Shown: positions 1 through 8,550 of the stretch, in pieces | How the letters are laid out: every line of letters begins with the position of its first letter | Position numbering within the stretch: position 1 is the stretch's first letter | Assembly (NCBI GenBank): GCA_034663635.1 | Contig: JAXDJH010000022.1 | Coordinates: forward strand, 1 to 64,000 | Source: JAXDJH01 sp034663635 | GTDB lineage: Bacteria > Actinomycetota > CADDZG01 > WHSQ01 | Direction: 5' to 3' | DNA length: 64,000 nt | Position numbers and translations under genes: made by a program | The notes under the pieces: model-generated | Database searches by the model: none | Seen by the model: only the letters and a program-made list of their open reading frames with translations | Told to the model about the DNA's origin: nothing

Positions 1-255
1 ATGCACGTGCTGGTCGAGTCCGGAGCAGATGCGAAGGCGGCACTCGAGAAGGTCGGGATCGAAGTCACCGGCATCCTCGATGTCGCGCTCCATCGGATCG
101 ACGACACACCTGGGTCCTTGCTCGAGCTCTACGGCGGCTACGCGGACAAACAGGACAACGTCGAAGTGCTCTATATGGCGGGCGACTCGCAGTGGATCAT
201 CGGCTCAGAGACGATGCGTCTAGACACACCTGGGCGCCGGGTGGGGGATTCCTAG
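1..255 (+). CDS. ACT-domain protein, C-terminal part
   Basis: Only the C-terminal 84 residues are in the window. They read like the second half of the small tandem-ACT proteins of actinobacteria: a strand ending HVLVES, a helix with an acidic/alanine run, then a second ACT repeat with the DDTPGSLLEL turn and a VEVLYMAG strand. ACT domains bind small ligands, usually amino acids, so a sensor role is likely, but the ligand cannot be read. The ATG at base 1 probably lies inside the gene, because family members run to about 140 residues. The stop codon overlaps the stop of the convergent acylase gene in a shared CTAG. Confidence 0.6.
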   Translation: MHVLVESGADAKAALEKVGIEVTGILDVALHRIDDTPGSLLELYGGYADKQDNVEVLYMAGDSQWIIGSETMRLDTPGRRVGDS

Positions 256-2930
256 CGGGTTCCCATCACCTCGACTATGTGGTTCCACGTACCTCGGTTC
301 TGCCAGTCGATGTCCGGCACCTCCGCACCACCGATCGCTGAGAAATGGATCTTCTCGATCGGGGCCGTCCATGAGGCGACGTCGCCGGTCCCCATCTCTT
401 CGGTAGCGCTCTTGATCGCTTGGGAGAACGATTTGCGCACCTGGAACGCGCAGGACTCCTTCTTCGAGGTCTTTATGTCGTCGCAGTAATCCATCGCGAG
501 CTTGTCCCGAGTGGACTTGCGCAAGAGATTCCAGATGTAGTTCGAGTAGTCCGAGTAATACGACGACCCGCCCTCGCTTGCGATGTCCGAGATCGGCACG
601 CTCACCAGGTCGTAGTTCCCTCCAAGCTCGTCTCCGAACACGCGGCGCGCGAGGGTGTCGAACCAAAGGTCGAATGCAACAACGCCCGGCCCGAAGTCCT
701 GCAGCCCGTCATCATCGAGGTCGATGCGGTGGGAGCCTGCGTCGATCCAATCGGCTACCGCCGCGCGAGCATCGCTCGAGGTTCCGGAGACGTCACCTAG
801 AGCGCCGAGCATCTGGTTGCCAACTCTGAACGCCCTGCCGTCGACCGTGGCGGCCGTGCGGATCACATCGACGACGTCGGAAAGTGACGCGGTGTTAGAT
901 CCCTCCAACAGTTTGGACATCTGATCCTGCAGGATCCATGAACGGTGGGTTGCCCCCCACCCACTGGAATCGCCGCCCCGCCACCCGACGGATGGCTTGT
1001 TGTTCCAGTTCGCGATCCAACCCTGAGCCGGGTTGATCATCCTCGGGAGCTGATCGGCAGGGAAGTATCCCTTCCAATCCCATTGGCCGGTGCCCCACAC
1101 GGGGAGGTTCCCATCCACTCCCTTTGCGCGAAGTGGGTACTTGCCTGCGTGGAAGTAGCCGATCTGGTCGTTGTTGGCGAAGACCGAGTTGAAACTCATC
1201 GTGGCGTCTTCCATCGTCGCGATGAAATCCTCGGCAGTGGACATCGAGTTCAGGTTCATCCGGCTGAAGGCGACAACCGAATCGGCCTCGTGCATCCAAT
1301 ACGCCTTCTGTTGAACTACCGCGACCGGCTTCCCGTCGACGGTCGTTCTCGCTCTTACCGGCCCGTGAACCGACCGTTGGACTACGAGGCTGTGCTCTTC
1401 GAGCGTCCCGATCGCCGATTTGACGAAGATCGTCTCCGTTCTCTCGGTCATAGCTCGGCAGCGTCCCTTGTACATGTAGTGGTCCGCGTCAAGGGCGGGC
1501 TTTCCTCCGCCCGGCTTGCAAAGCTGTTCCATCCAGGTGTCCACGTTGTCCGAGACGCCTGTGGTCAACGACCACGCGTAATCGATCCCGCGGCCGAGTG
1601 GCACTAGAAGCGAAACACCGGGGACCGCAGGGCCGCTGAAATCCAGTGTCGGGGAGTGAACGTCGATCTCCATGAAGAACTGCGGGATGTTGTAGCCGAC
1701 CTGAGGTCCGCCATATTCAAGGGTTTTGCCGGTGGTCGAGTGGTCGGGAGCGACCGCAAGGAAGCTCGACTGCTGCTCGGGTCGATAACCCAGGACCCGT
1801 TGAGTCTCCTTTGTGACTTGCCGCTCTCCGTAGACCTTCCTGAGAAGCTTCTTGGGGTCGTCGGGGAGAGCCAGAGCTGCCTCGTTCACGGATCCAACCG
1901 ACTGCGACGGGTACTTTCCTTCGGCCGATGGGATCGTCGTGTAGGTGTTGGGATCCATCGGGATCAAGAAGTCTTTGAGAGCGTCGAGGGCCGGGCCCGA
2001 GGTAGAGCTGGGGGAGGGTGCGGGACCCCCGCCGCCCCCGCCGGTGGCTGAGTGCGCTCTCTTGCCATCGCGACCGAACGAACGGGATGCCGAGCTCTCA
2101 CTCTTGCCTAACTGGTCCAAGAGCGCGGCATGGAAAAGCTCCGAGCCACCGGTGTCCCCGAAGTCTCGCAATTGAAAGACTGCCAGCGCTGCGACATCGC
2201 GCGGCGCCCAATCGGTTATGGCCGCGCCCTGATACTCGGCGGGAACCAGAGTCGAGTCGGCCTTCACTTCCGCGATCCGAGCGTTCACGCCCGCGACGTA
2301 AGCGGCAACACCATCCTCGACGCGCTGGCCGTCCGCTGCGAACTGGTCGGAGAGACCCCCGAGCATCTCGTCGAGCTCGGCATCCGTGTAACCGTCTCGA
2401 CGCGTGATCTCGTCGTTATGAAAGTAAGCGTCGTTGGTGCCGGGGCCCAACAGAGAAGCCAGCTCGCCGTTGGCGGCGTGGCGGAAGAGGTCCATCTCCC
2501 AGAGTCGATCTTCGGCTGCTACGTACCCCGTTGCATAGAAGGCTGCATCGTCCGTCTCGCCGTAGATGTGAGGCACTCCGAAGTTGTCTCTATAGACCGT
2601 CACATCAGCGCGCGGCTTGTACTCGCGTTCGATGGTGGCTCCAGGTCCGAACTGGAACGACTTGAAATGGTCGTCTAGTTCATCCTCGGTCACGTCGTCG
2701 TCTTCGATCAATCCTGCGTACATGTCGAGCTGATCGACGCTGTGTGGTTGGTGGGTTCCACCGAGGACATCTCCGAGACTCACGAACCCGTTCTGTCCGG
2801 CAGGTAGGACGCTGAACGCTCTTAGCGGATCGGGCACGGGCGGGGGAGCGGATTGAGCCGGGGTGGCCAACGCGAGCAAGATCAGAAGCGAAGAAGCAAC
2901 GCACATGACTTTGGTTTTCATGTGGTCCAT
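252..2930 (-). CDS. Penicillin acylase family N-terminal-nucleophile amidohydrolase
   Basis: An 892-residue secreted Ntn-hydrolase precursor. A signal peptide covers about residues 5-28 (hydrophobic core, then AQSA). The alpha-chain hallmark VTVYRDNFGVPHIYG is at 110-124 and GYVAAEDRLWEMDLFR at 135-150. The beta chain probably starts at Ser388 in EQQSSFLAVAP, replacing the usual SN-W motif, and should be released by autocleavage. NWNNKPSVGW further on fits the oxyanion Asn region. The spacer before Ser388 holds a Gly/Pro/Ser low-complexity run at about 297-312. Relatives cleave beta-lactam side chains, acyl-homoserine lactones or lipopeptide amides; the substrate here is unknown. An ATG three codons in (2921) is an equally good start; GAGGATT precedes both. 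Confidence 0.85.
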   Translation of the reverse strand: MDHMKTKVMCVASSLLILLALATPAQSAPPPVPDPLRAFSVLPAGQNGFVSLGDVLGGTHQPHSVDQLDMYAGLIEDDDVTEDELDDHFKSFQFGPGATIEREYKPRADVTVYRDNFGVPHIYGETDDAAFYATGYVAAEDRLWEMDLFRHAANGELASLLGPGTNDAYFHNDEITRRDGYTDAELDEMLGGLSDQFAADGQRVEDGVAAYVAGVNARIAEVKADSTLVPAEYQGAAITDWAPRDVAALAVFQLRDFGDTGGSELFHAALLDQLGKSESSASRSFGRDGKRAHSATGGGGGGPAPSPSSTSGPALDALKDFLIPMDPNTYTTIPSAEGKYPSQSVGSVNEAALALPDDPKKLLRKVYGERQVTKETQRVLGYRPEQQSSFLAVAPDHSTTGKTLEYGGPQVGYNIPQFFMEIDVHSPTLDFSGPAVPGVSLLVPLGRGIDYAWSLTTGVSDNVDTWMEQLCKPGGGKPALDADHYMYKGRCRAMTERTETIFVKSAIGTLEEHSLVVQRSVHGPVRARTTVDGKPVAVVQQKAYWMHEADSVVAFSRMNLNSMSTAEDFIATMEDATMSFNSVFANNDQIGYFHAGKYPLRAKGVDGNLPVWGTGQWDWKGYFPADQLPRMINPAQGWIANWNNKPSVGWRGGDSSGWGATHRSWILQDQMSKLLEGSNTASLSDVVDVIRTAATVDGRAFRVGNQMLGALGDVSGTSSDARAAVADWIDAGSHRIDLDDDGLQDFGPGVVAFDLWFDTLARRVFGDELGGNYDLVSVPISDIASEGGSSYYSDYSNYIWNLLRKSTRDKLAMDYCDDIKTSKKESCAFQVRKSFSQAIKSATEEMGTGDVASWTAPIEKIHFSAIGGAEVPDIDWQNRGTWNHIVEVMGTR

Positions 2931-2969
2931 CCAATCCTCAAGCGGAGGAGCTGGATAGATAGCAAACCG

Positions 2970-3329
2970 CTAAATATCGGGCTTTTCTTCGAGCAGGCCG
3001 TTCAACAGTTCCGGAAGGCCGGATATCTCGCTCTTGTGGACAAAGACGTCGGCCCAGTCGGGCGGCTCCGTTACCGTCGCCGAGATCACGATGACCTTCG
3101 TCTTCGGCCTGATCTCGCGGATGTGCTCGAGCGCGTCCTGACCGGTGAGGTAGGGCATCTGCACATCCAGGGTGAGGACGTCGGGATTCAGTCGGAATGC
3201 CTCCGCCACTCCGGCGGCGCCGTTCGCGGCCTCTCCCACGACCTGATAGCCGCCGCGTTCGAGGTGCATGCGTAAGAGCGTCCGGAAGTCCTCGTCGTCA
3301 TCGACGAGCAGGACGGTGCGAGGAGGCAT
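2970..3329 (-). CDS. Stand-alone response regulator receiver domain (CheY/Spo0F-like)
   Basis: A 119-residue protein consisting of one receiver domain and no output domain. The acidic cluster is Asp10-Asp12, the phosphoacceptor is Asp55 in LTLDVQMPYLTG, the switch Ser is Ser83 in VISATV, and the conserved Lys is Lys99 in VHKSE. It should be phosphorylated by a histidine kinase and act through protein contact. No kinase lies in the window, so it is an orphan here. A clear ribosome site, GGAAGGA, sits 4 nt before the ATG. It is transcribed in the same direction as the acylase, whose start is 40 bp downstream, so the two could be co-transcribed. Confidence 0.9.
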   Translation of the reverse strand: MPPRTVLLVDDDEDFRTLLRMHLERGGYQVVGEAANGAAGVAEAFRLNPDVLTLDVQMPYLTGQDALEHIREIRPKTKVIVISATVTEPPDWADVFVHKSEISGLPELLNGLLEEKPDI

Positions 3330-3433
3330 CTGGTCCTTCCCTACGTCGTAAGTAAAGGATGACGGCTTGGTTTGGTGAGGGATATCCCCCTTTAGGACTG
3401 ATTCGTTTGACAGGGCCGCAGGGATTTAAGGAT

Positions 3434-5176
3434 TCAGCGAATAACCGCTATCGGAGCTCCGGCGAGCACGGACTGACCCGGCTCAACCTTCAGATCCTCG
3501 ACGACCCCGTCCTTGTGGGCCAAGATCGAGTTCTCCATCTTCATCGCCTCGAGCACACAAACGACATCGCCCGCTTTGACGTCTTGTCCCGATTCGACCA
3601 GCACCTTGACGATCGTCCCTTGCATCGGGGCGACGAGCTCTTCGGCCCCCCCGCCGCCGATGCCGGCGGCTTTCTCAGGTGGTTTGGGTTTGCGGGGGAG
3701 CACAGTCGACTCGAGCTCCTCGCGCACCTTGACGGCGAACCTTTTTCCGTCGAGCTCGACGTCGAACGTTCGGTGCGAGATCGCCGGCTCACCGGGCTTG
3801 GGTTTCGGTTCCGCGACCTCGGCGAGCACAGAGAGATCCATGTCTCGCTCCACCGTGCCCGTGTGATAGTCGCCGGACACGAACTTCTCATCCGCCAGCA
3901 TCAGCTGGTGGAAGGGGATGGTCGTCTTGATCCCCTCGATCTCGTATTCGCTCAGAGCGCGAAGCATGCGCCTGCGAGCCTCGTCGCGCGTTGCTCCATA
4001 AGTGATTAGCTTCGCGACTAGTGGGTCGTAAGCCTGAGGGATCTCCGCGTTGCGTTCCGTACCGGAGTCAACCCGGACGCCCGGCCCCGCGGGCTCTCTG
4101 TACTCGCCTATCCGGCCCGGTGCCGGCATGAACTTCTTGGCGGGGTTCTCCGCATTGATACGGCACTCGATCGCGTGCCCTCGCAACTCCACATCGTCTT
4201 GTCCGAACCCGAGCGGTTCGTTCGCGGCGACCAGCAACTGAGCCCTCACGAGATCGATCCCCGTCACGAGCTCGGTCACTGGATGCTCGACCTGAAGTCT
4301 TGTGTTCATCTCGAGGAAATAGAAAGTCTTGCCGTCGGAATCGAGAAGGAACTCGCAAGTTCCCGCGTTGCGATAGCCGACCTGCTTGGAGACTCGGGCA
4401 GCGGCCTCCATGATCGCCTCGCGCACGTTCGGATCGAGTGCGGGTGAGGGAGATTCCTCGACGAGTTTCTGGTGCCGCCGCTGGAGCGAACAGTCGCGCT
4501 CGGGGAACGAGATGATCGCCCCAGACGCGTCGCCCATGACCTGGATCTCGATGTGTCGGGGGCGTTCCAGGTAACGCTCGAGATAGACGTCGTCCGATGA
4601 GAAGTAAGCCTGGGCTTCGCGCGCTGCTCCCGCGAGCGCATCCTCGATCTCGGATTCATCCTTAACGACGCGGAAGCCCTTGCCGCCTCCGCCCGCCGAC
4701 GCCTTGATGGCGAGCGGCAGTCCGTTCTCGGCAACGAAAGCCTTGACCTCCTCGGCCGAAGTAACAGGTTCCTTCGTCCCGGGAACCGTTGCGACGCCGG
4801 CATCGGATGCGGCCCGGCGCGCCGCGGTCTTGTCACCCATCCCATCGATCACTTCGGGCGAAGGACCTACCCAAACGAGCCCGGCGTCGATGACCGCCTG
4901 AGCGAAAGCAGCGTTCTCGGCCAGGAACCCATATCCGGGGTGGACGGCCTCCGCACCGGACCGCTTCGCCGCGGCCAGGATGTTGTCGATCCGCAGATAT
5001 GACTCGGATGCCGGGCCGGGCCCCACGTTGTAGGCCTCGTCGGCCATCCGGGTGTGGCTGGCGTCCGCGTCCAGGTCGGAGAAGACCGCCACCGAAGAGA
5101 TGTCCATATCGCGGCAGGCTCGGATCACCCTTATGGCGATCTCGCCGCGATTGGCAATCAGGAGCTTCTTGAACAT
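3434..5176 (-). CDS. Acyl-CoA carboxylase alpha subunit (biotin carboxylase + BCCP)
   Basis: A 580-residue biotin-dependent carboxylase alpha subunit. It uses ATP and bicarbonate to carboxylate its own biotin for a partner beta subunit. The biotin carboxylase part covers about 1-450: FKKLLIANRGEIAIRV start, ATP-grasp loop KASAGGGGKGFRVV, catalytic region EMNTRLQVEHPVTE. The biotinyl domain ends the protein with EAMKMEN, whose Lys is the biotin site. This is the actinobacterial AccA3/PccA layout. Substrate (acetyl-, propionyl- or methylcrotonyl-CoA) depends on the beta partner. A second alpha subunit lies at 10277. It is divergent from threonine dehydratase with only 20 bp between start codons. 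Confidence 0.93.
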   Translation of the reverse strand: MFKKLLIANRGEIAIRVIRACRDMDISSVAVFSDLDADASHTRMADEAYNVGPGPASESYLRIDNILAAAKRSGAEAVHPGYGFLAENAAFAQAVIDAGLVWVGPSPEVIDGMGDKTAARRAASDAGVATVPGTKEPVTSAEEVKAFVAENGLPLAIKASAGGGGKGFRVVKDESEIEDALAGAAREAQAYFSSDDVYLERYLERPRHIEIQVMGDASGAIISFPERDCSLQRRHQKLVEESPSPALDPNVREAIMEAAARVSKQVGYRNAGTCEFLLDSDGKTFYFLEMNTRLQVEHPVTELVTGIDLVRAQLLVAANEPLGFGQDDVELRGHAIECRINAENPAKKFMPAPGRIGEYREPAGPGVRVDSGTERNAEIPQAYDPLVAKLITYGATRDEARRRMLRALSEYEIEGIKTTIPFHQLMLADEKFVSGDYHTGTVERDMDLSVLAEVAEPKPKPGEPAISHRTFDVELDGKRFAVKVREELESTVLPRKPKPPEKAAGIGGGGAEELVAPMQGTIVKVLVESGQDVKAGDVVCVLEAMKMENSILAHKDGVVEDLKVEPGQSVLAGAPIAVIR

Positions 5177-5184
5177 GGGGTCCG

Positions 5185-5191
5185 TATCCTA
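5185..5191. promoter_or_regulatory. Bidirectional -10 box TATCCTA between carboxylase and threonine dehydratase
   Basis: TATCCT on the plus strand is followed by 6 nt and then the GTG of threonine dehydratase. The same bases read TAGGAT on the minus strand, followed by 9 nt and the ATG of the carboxylase. Both fit the TANNNT -10 consensus at leaderless or near-leaderless spacing. The start codons are only 20 bp apart, so any promoter must overlap here. No convincing -35 is needed or seen. Confidence 0.6.
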
Positions 5192-5196
5192 GTGGC

Positions 5197-6174
5197 GTGC
5201 TTCAACCGGTCCCGGAACAGTCGTATCCCACCTTCGAGGGCGTCAAACGCGCTCGCGACCGCATAGCCCCGCACCTCTCGCCGGCGCCGCTCCGTTCCTA
5301 TCCATCGCTGTCCGAGCTTGTGGGGGCCGAGATCTCGGTCAAGCACGAGAACATGCTTCCTACCGGAGCCTTCAAGGTGCGCGGCGGCATCAATCTGATG
5401 AGCGCGGAGGCGGACTCGGTCCGCGACGCCGGCGTGATCGCCGCATCCACCGGAAATCATGGACAGTCCGTCGCCTACGCGGCGCGGAGGTTCGGCGTGG
5501 AGGCTCACATCTGTGTGCCCGAGACCGCGAACCCCGTGAAGGTTCGCGCTATGCGCGACTTAGGCGCTGAAGTCATCTTCCACGGACGCGACTTCGACGA
5601 CGCGCGCGAACACTGTCAGAAGGTTGCCGTCGACAACGGCTATCGCTACATCCACTCAGGCAACGAGCGTCTGTTGATCGAGGGCGTCGGGACGCACACG
5701 CTTGAGATCCTCGAGGACCAACCGGACACCGACGTGATCCTCGTACCGATCGGTGGCGGCAGTGGTGCAGCGGGCGCGTGCATCACCGCCAAGGCTCTCT
5801 ACCCTTCGGTGCGCGTCATTGGCGTTCAGTCCAGCGCCGCGCCCGCGGCCTATCTCTCATGGAAGAGCCGCGAACTCATCTCCGACGAGATGAACACTAG
5901 GGCGGAGGGTCTGGCGACCCGCGTTCCGTTCGAGTTGCCGCAAGCGATCATGTGGGAGTTGCTCGACGACTTCGTCCTCGTGTCCGACGAGGATCTCGAC
6001 AGGGCGACCATGACGATGATCGAGCACACGCGCACGCTGGTCGAGGCAGCAGGCGCGGCGGCCCTCGCGGGAGCGCTCGCGTCCAAGGATGAACTCCGGG
6101 ACAAGCGCATCGTTCTAATCTGCAGCGGCGCGAACATCACGCCCGATCAACTCCGCCAAGTCCTGAGCGCGTGA
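5197..6174 (+). CDS. Threonine/serine dehydratase (PLP-dependent, short form)
   Basis: A 325-residue fold-type II PLP enzyme that deaminates threonine to 2-oxobutyrate, or serine to pyruvate. The Schiff-base lysine is in PTGAFKVRGG (about residue 60), the substrate loop is STGNHGQS, and the phosphate-binding glycine loop is PIGGGSGAAG. No C-terminal ACT regulatory domain is present, so this resembles the catabolic TdcB type rather than feedback-regulated IlvA. The start is a GTG placed 6 nt after a -10 box, suggesting a leaderless message. Its stop overlaps the biotin ligase start (GTGA). 2-oxobutyrate can feed propionyl-CoA, which would fit the neighbouring carboxylases (inference). Confidence 0.92.
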   Translation: MLQPVPEQSYPTFEGVKRARDRIAPHLSPAPLRSYPSLSELVGAEISVKHENMLPTGAFKVRGGINLMSAEADSVRDAGVIAASTGNHGQSVAYAARRFGVEAHICVPETANPVKVRAMRDLGAEVIFHGRDFDDAREHCQKVAVDNGYRYIHSGNERLLIEGVGTHTLEILEDQPDTDVILVPIGGGSGAAGACITAKALYPSVRVIGVQSSAAPAAYLSWKSRELISDEMNTRAEGLATRVPFELPQAIMWELLDDFVLVSDEDLDRATMTMIEHTRTLVEAAGAAALAGALASKDELRDKRIVLICSGANITPDQLRQVLSA

Positions 6175-6962
6175 GCGGCGATCTAACCCAGACATCGATC
6201 GCCGACGCGCTTACCGGGCGATTCGGCTCACCGCTGCGCTTCCACGAGTCGATCGGTTCGACCAACTCCGACGCGCTGGCATGGGCGGTCGAAGGTGCCC
6301 CCGAGGGTGCGCTGGTGGTGGCCGAACATCAAACGAACGGACGCGGACGTTGGGGACGCTCTTGGGTGTCCGAGCCGGGGCACTTGCTCCAGTTCTCCTT
6401 AGTGCTGCGACCGAAGTTCTCCCTCGACAAGATGGGACTACTGACGACGGCAGTTGGGCTCGCGACTGCGGAAGGCGTCGAGGACTCGGCTGGGATCAAA
6501 ACCGGCATCAAGTGGCCCAACGACGTGATGGTCGTGGAGCGCAAGCTCTCGGGAGTCCTGGTGGAAACGCGGATGCTCGACGAGTCCGTCGACGCGGCGA
6601 TCGTCGGGGTCGGCATCAACGTGGGGTGGACGGAATCCGATGTCCCCGCCAACATCTCCGAGCGAGCGACGAGCATCGCCATCTGGGCCGAGGAGCCCGT
6701 CCCTAGACCGGCCCTTCTTGCTGCGGTTCTGCTGAGGCTCGAGACCTATTACGACGAACTTGCCGCAGGCAGGGTCGAGCCCATCCTGGACGGGGCGGCG
6801 GATCGGTCGGTCGTACTCGGTCGAGAGGTTGTCGCGCGCTTCATCGACGGCAGTTTCTTGATAGGTCGAGCCCTTTCGCTCACGACGACAGGTGCACTCG
6901 AGATCGAGGTCGAGGGGGAGAGCCGCACCCTGAACGTGGGGGAGATAGAGCAGCTTCGCTGA
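6171..6962 (+). CDS. birA: Biotin-[acetyl-CoA-carboxylase] ligase, monofunctional
   Basis: A 263-residue biotin protein ligase that makes biotinyl-AMP and attaches biotin to the EAMKM lysine of carboxylases. It has the signature loop GRGRWGRSW (about residues 57-65), the lysine motif IKWPNDVMV, and the C-terminal SH3-like domain. It lacks the N-terminal DNA-binding domain of E. coli BirA, so it is not itself a repressor. The GTG start overlaps the threonine dehydratase stop by 4 bp. Its place between two biotin-carrying alpha subunits makes both of them probable substrates. Confidence 0.95.
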   Translation: MSGDLTQTSIADALTGRFGSPLRFHESIGSTNSDALAWAVEGAPEGALVVAEHQTNGRGRWGRSWVSEPGHLLQFSLVLRPKFSLDKMGLLTTAVGLATAEGVEDSAGIKTGIKWPNDVMVVERKLSGVLVETRMLDESVDAAIVGVGINVGWTESDVPANISERATSIAIWAEEPVPRPALLAAVLLRLETYYDELAAGRVEPILDGAADRSVVLGREVVARFIDGSFLIGRALSLTTTGALEIEVEGESRTLNVGEIEQLR

Positions 6963-6992
6963 GCTGCACTCAGAGCTGGAAGGGCCGCCCAT

Positions 6993-6998
6993 TAGGAT
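6993..6998 (+). promoter_or_regulatory. -10 box TAGGAT for the carboxylase operon
   Basis: TAGGAT ends 7 nt before the GTG of the carboxylase beta gene, placing a transcription start at or next to the first codon. The gap after birA is 43 bp and has no good Shine-Dalgarno, which supports a leaderless operon start. Confidence 0.5.
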
Positions 6999-7005
6999 TG
7001 CCGGC

Positions 7006-8550
7006 GTGGGTGAAGAGGGGCATCGCACTCAGGATCTGGCCGAGATAGCCGAGCGCGCCCGCGCGGGCGGCGCCCAGAAGTACCACGACAAGCTCGCCGA
7101 GCAAGGAAAGCTGTTCGTTCGCGACCGACTCGCCCTCCTCCTGGACTCCGCCGAGGACTTCGTCGAGGACGGGCTCCTTGTGAATGCTCTGGCCGGCGAT
7201 CTGCCGGCCGATGGCGTCGTGACGGGAGTGGGCAAGGTCGAGGGCCGCCCGGTCGCCGTGATGGCGAACGACCCAACCGTGAAGGCGGGATCGTGGGGGG
7301 CGCGAACCGTTGAGAAAATCATCCGGATCATCGAGCTTGCGCGGAAGCACGAACATCCACTCGTGTACCTCGTGGACTCCGCCGGGGCGCGCATCACCGA
7401 TCAGGTGGATCTCTTCCCCGGCCGGCGAGGAGCGGGAAAGATCTTCTACAACCAGGTTCAGGCCTCTGGCCGGATACCTCAGATCTGCTGCTTGTTCGGG
7501 CCGTCCGCCGCGGGAGGCGCTTACATCCCCGCGTTCTGTGACGTCGTGTTCATGGTCGACGGCAACGCATCCATGTACCTGGGCTCGCCGAGGATGGCGG
7601 AAGAGGTGATCGGGGAGAAGGTCACGCTCGAAGAGATGGGCGGAGCGCGGATGCACACGGAGGTCTCCGGATGCGGGGATCTACTCGTTGCCGACGACAA
7701 GTCCGCCATCGAGGCGGCCAAGGGCTACCTCGCCTACTTCGGACAGAGCTTCAGGGATCACCCGCCACGCATCGAAGGCAGACGTCCGGCCTTCCGAGGG
7801 TCGTTGGCGCAGATCGTCCCGAACGACGAGAGCCGCGCCTTCGACATGTATTCGTTCATCGCGGGTCTCGTCGACGAAGCCACGTTCTTCGAGATCAAGC
7901 CGGCCTTCGCTCCCGAGCTGATAACCGGCCTTGGGCGAATGGATGGTCGCGCGGTCGGGATCGTCGCGAACCAGCCTGCGCAGAAGGGGGGCGTGCTCTT
8001 TGTCGACTCCGCGGACAAGGCCGCACGTTTCATCTGGCTCTGTGACGCGTTCAACATCCCTCTGGTGTTTCTGTCGGATGTTCCCGGTTTCATGATCGGA
8101 ACGCAGGTCGAGCGCCAGGGGATCATTCGGCACGGAGCCAAGATGATCACGGCGGTGTCCGAAGCCACGGTTCCGAAATTCTGCGTTGTGGTCCGTAAGG
8201 CCTACGGCGCGGGTTTGTATGCCATGGCCGGCCCGGGCTTCGAGCCCGACGCCACCATCGCTCTGCCTACCGCGCGGATCGCAGTGATGGGTCCCGAGCC
8301 GGCCGTGAACGCGGTGTTCTTCAACAAGATCCAAGCGATCGAGGATCCGGACGAGAGGGCCGCATACGTCGCCGAACGTCGATCGGAGTACGAGAAGGAC
8401 ATCGACATCGTCCATCTCGCGGCCGAGAACGTCGTCGATGCTGTGATCTCACCAGACGACCTGAGAGATGAGTTGATCGGACGGATCGACGCGGCGGCAC
8501 GTAAGGATCGGCACTTCTCGGATCGTCGCCACGGCGTACCGCCCGTTTGA
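7006..8550 (+). CDS. Acyl-CoA carboxylase beta subunit (methylcrotonyl-/propionyl-CoA type)
   Basis: A 514-residue carboxyltransferase that moves CO2 from biotin to an acyl-CoA. The N-terminal half has VDSAGARITDQVDLFPGRRG and GPSAAGGAYIPAF. The C-terminal half has FLSDVPGFMIGTQVE and the VVRKAYGAGLYAM oxyanion region. The DQVDLFPGRRGAGKIFYNQ variant resembles Bacillus YngE, which lies in a methylcrotonyl-CoA cluster. Following genes for a crotonase, an HMG-CoA-lyase-like protein and an alpha subunit give the same order of functions, so methylcrotonyl-CoA is the leading substrate; propionyl-CoA remains possible. The start is GTG 7 nt after a -10 box. Confidence 0.9.
   Translation: MGEEGHRTQDLAEIAERARAGGAQKYHDKLAEQGKLFVRDRLALLLDSAEDFVEDGLLVNALAGDLPADGVVTGVGKVEGRPVAVMANDPTVKAGSWGARTVEKIIRIIELARKHEHPLVYLVDSAGARITDQVDLFPGRRGAGKIFYNQVQASGRIPQICCLFGPSAAGGAYIPAFCDVVFMVDGNASMYLGSPRMAEEVIGEKVTLEEMGGARMHTEVSGCGDLLVADDKSAIEAAKGYLAYFGQSFRDHPPRIEGRRPAFRGSLAQIVPNDESRAFDMYSFIAGLVDEATFFEIKPAFAPELITGLGRMDGRAVGIVANQPAQKGGVLFVDSADKAARFIWLCDAFNIPLVFLSDVPGFMIGTQVERQGIIRHGAKMITAVSEATVPKFCVVVRKAYGAGLYAMAGPGFEPDATIALPTARIAVMGPEPAVNAVFFNKIQAIEDPDERAAYVAERRSEYEKDIDIVHLAAENVVDAVISPDDLRDELIGRIDAAARKDRHFSDRRHGVPPV

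Noticed and set aside
103..234. 12-bp direct repeat GACACACCTGGG (103-114 and 223-234)
   Set aside because: It encodes the same D-T-P-G turn in the ACT protein and lacks other duplicated sequence, so chance or codon similarity explains it.
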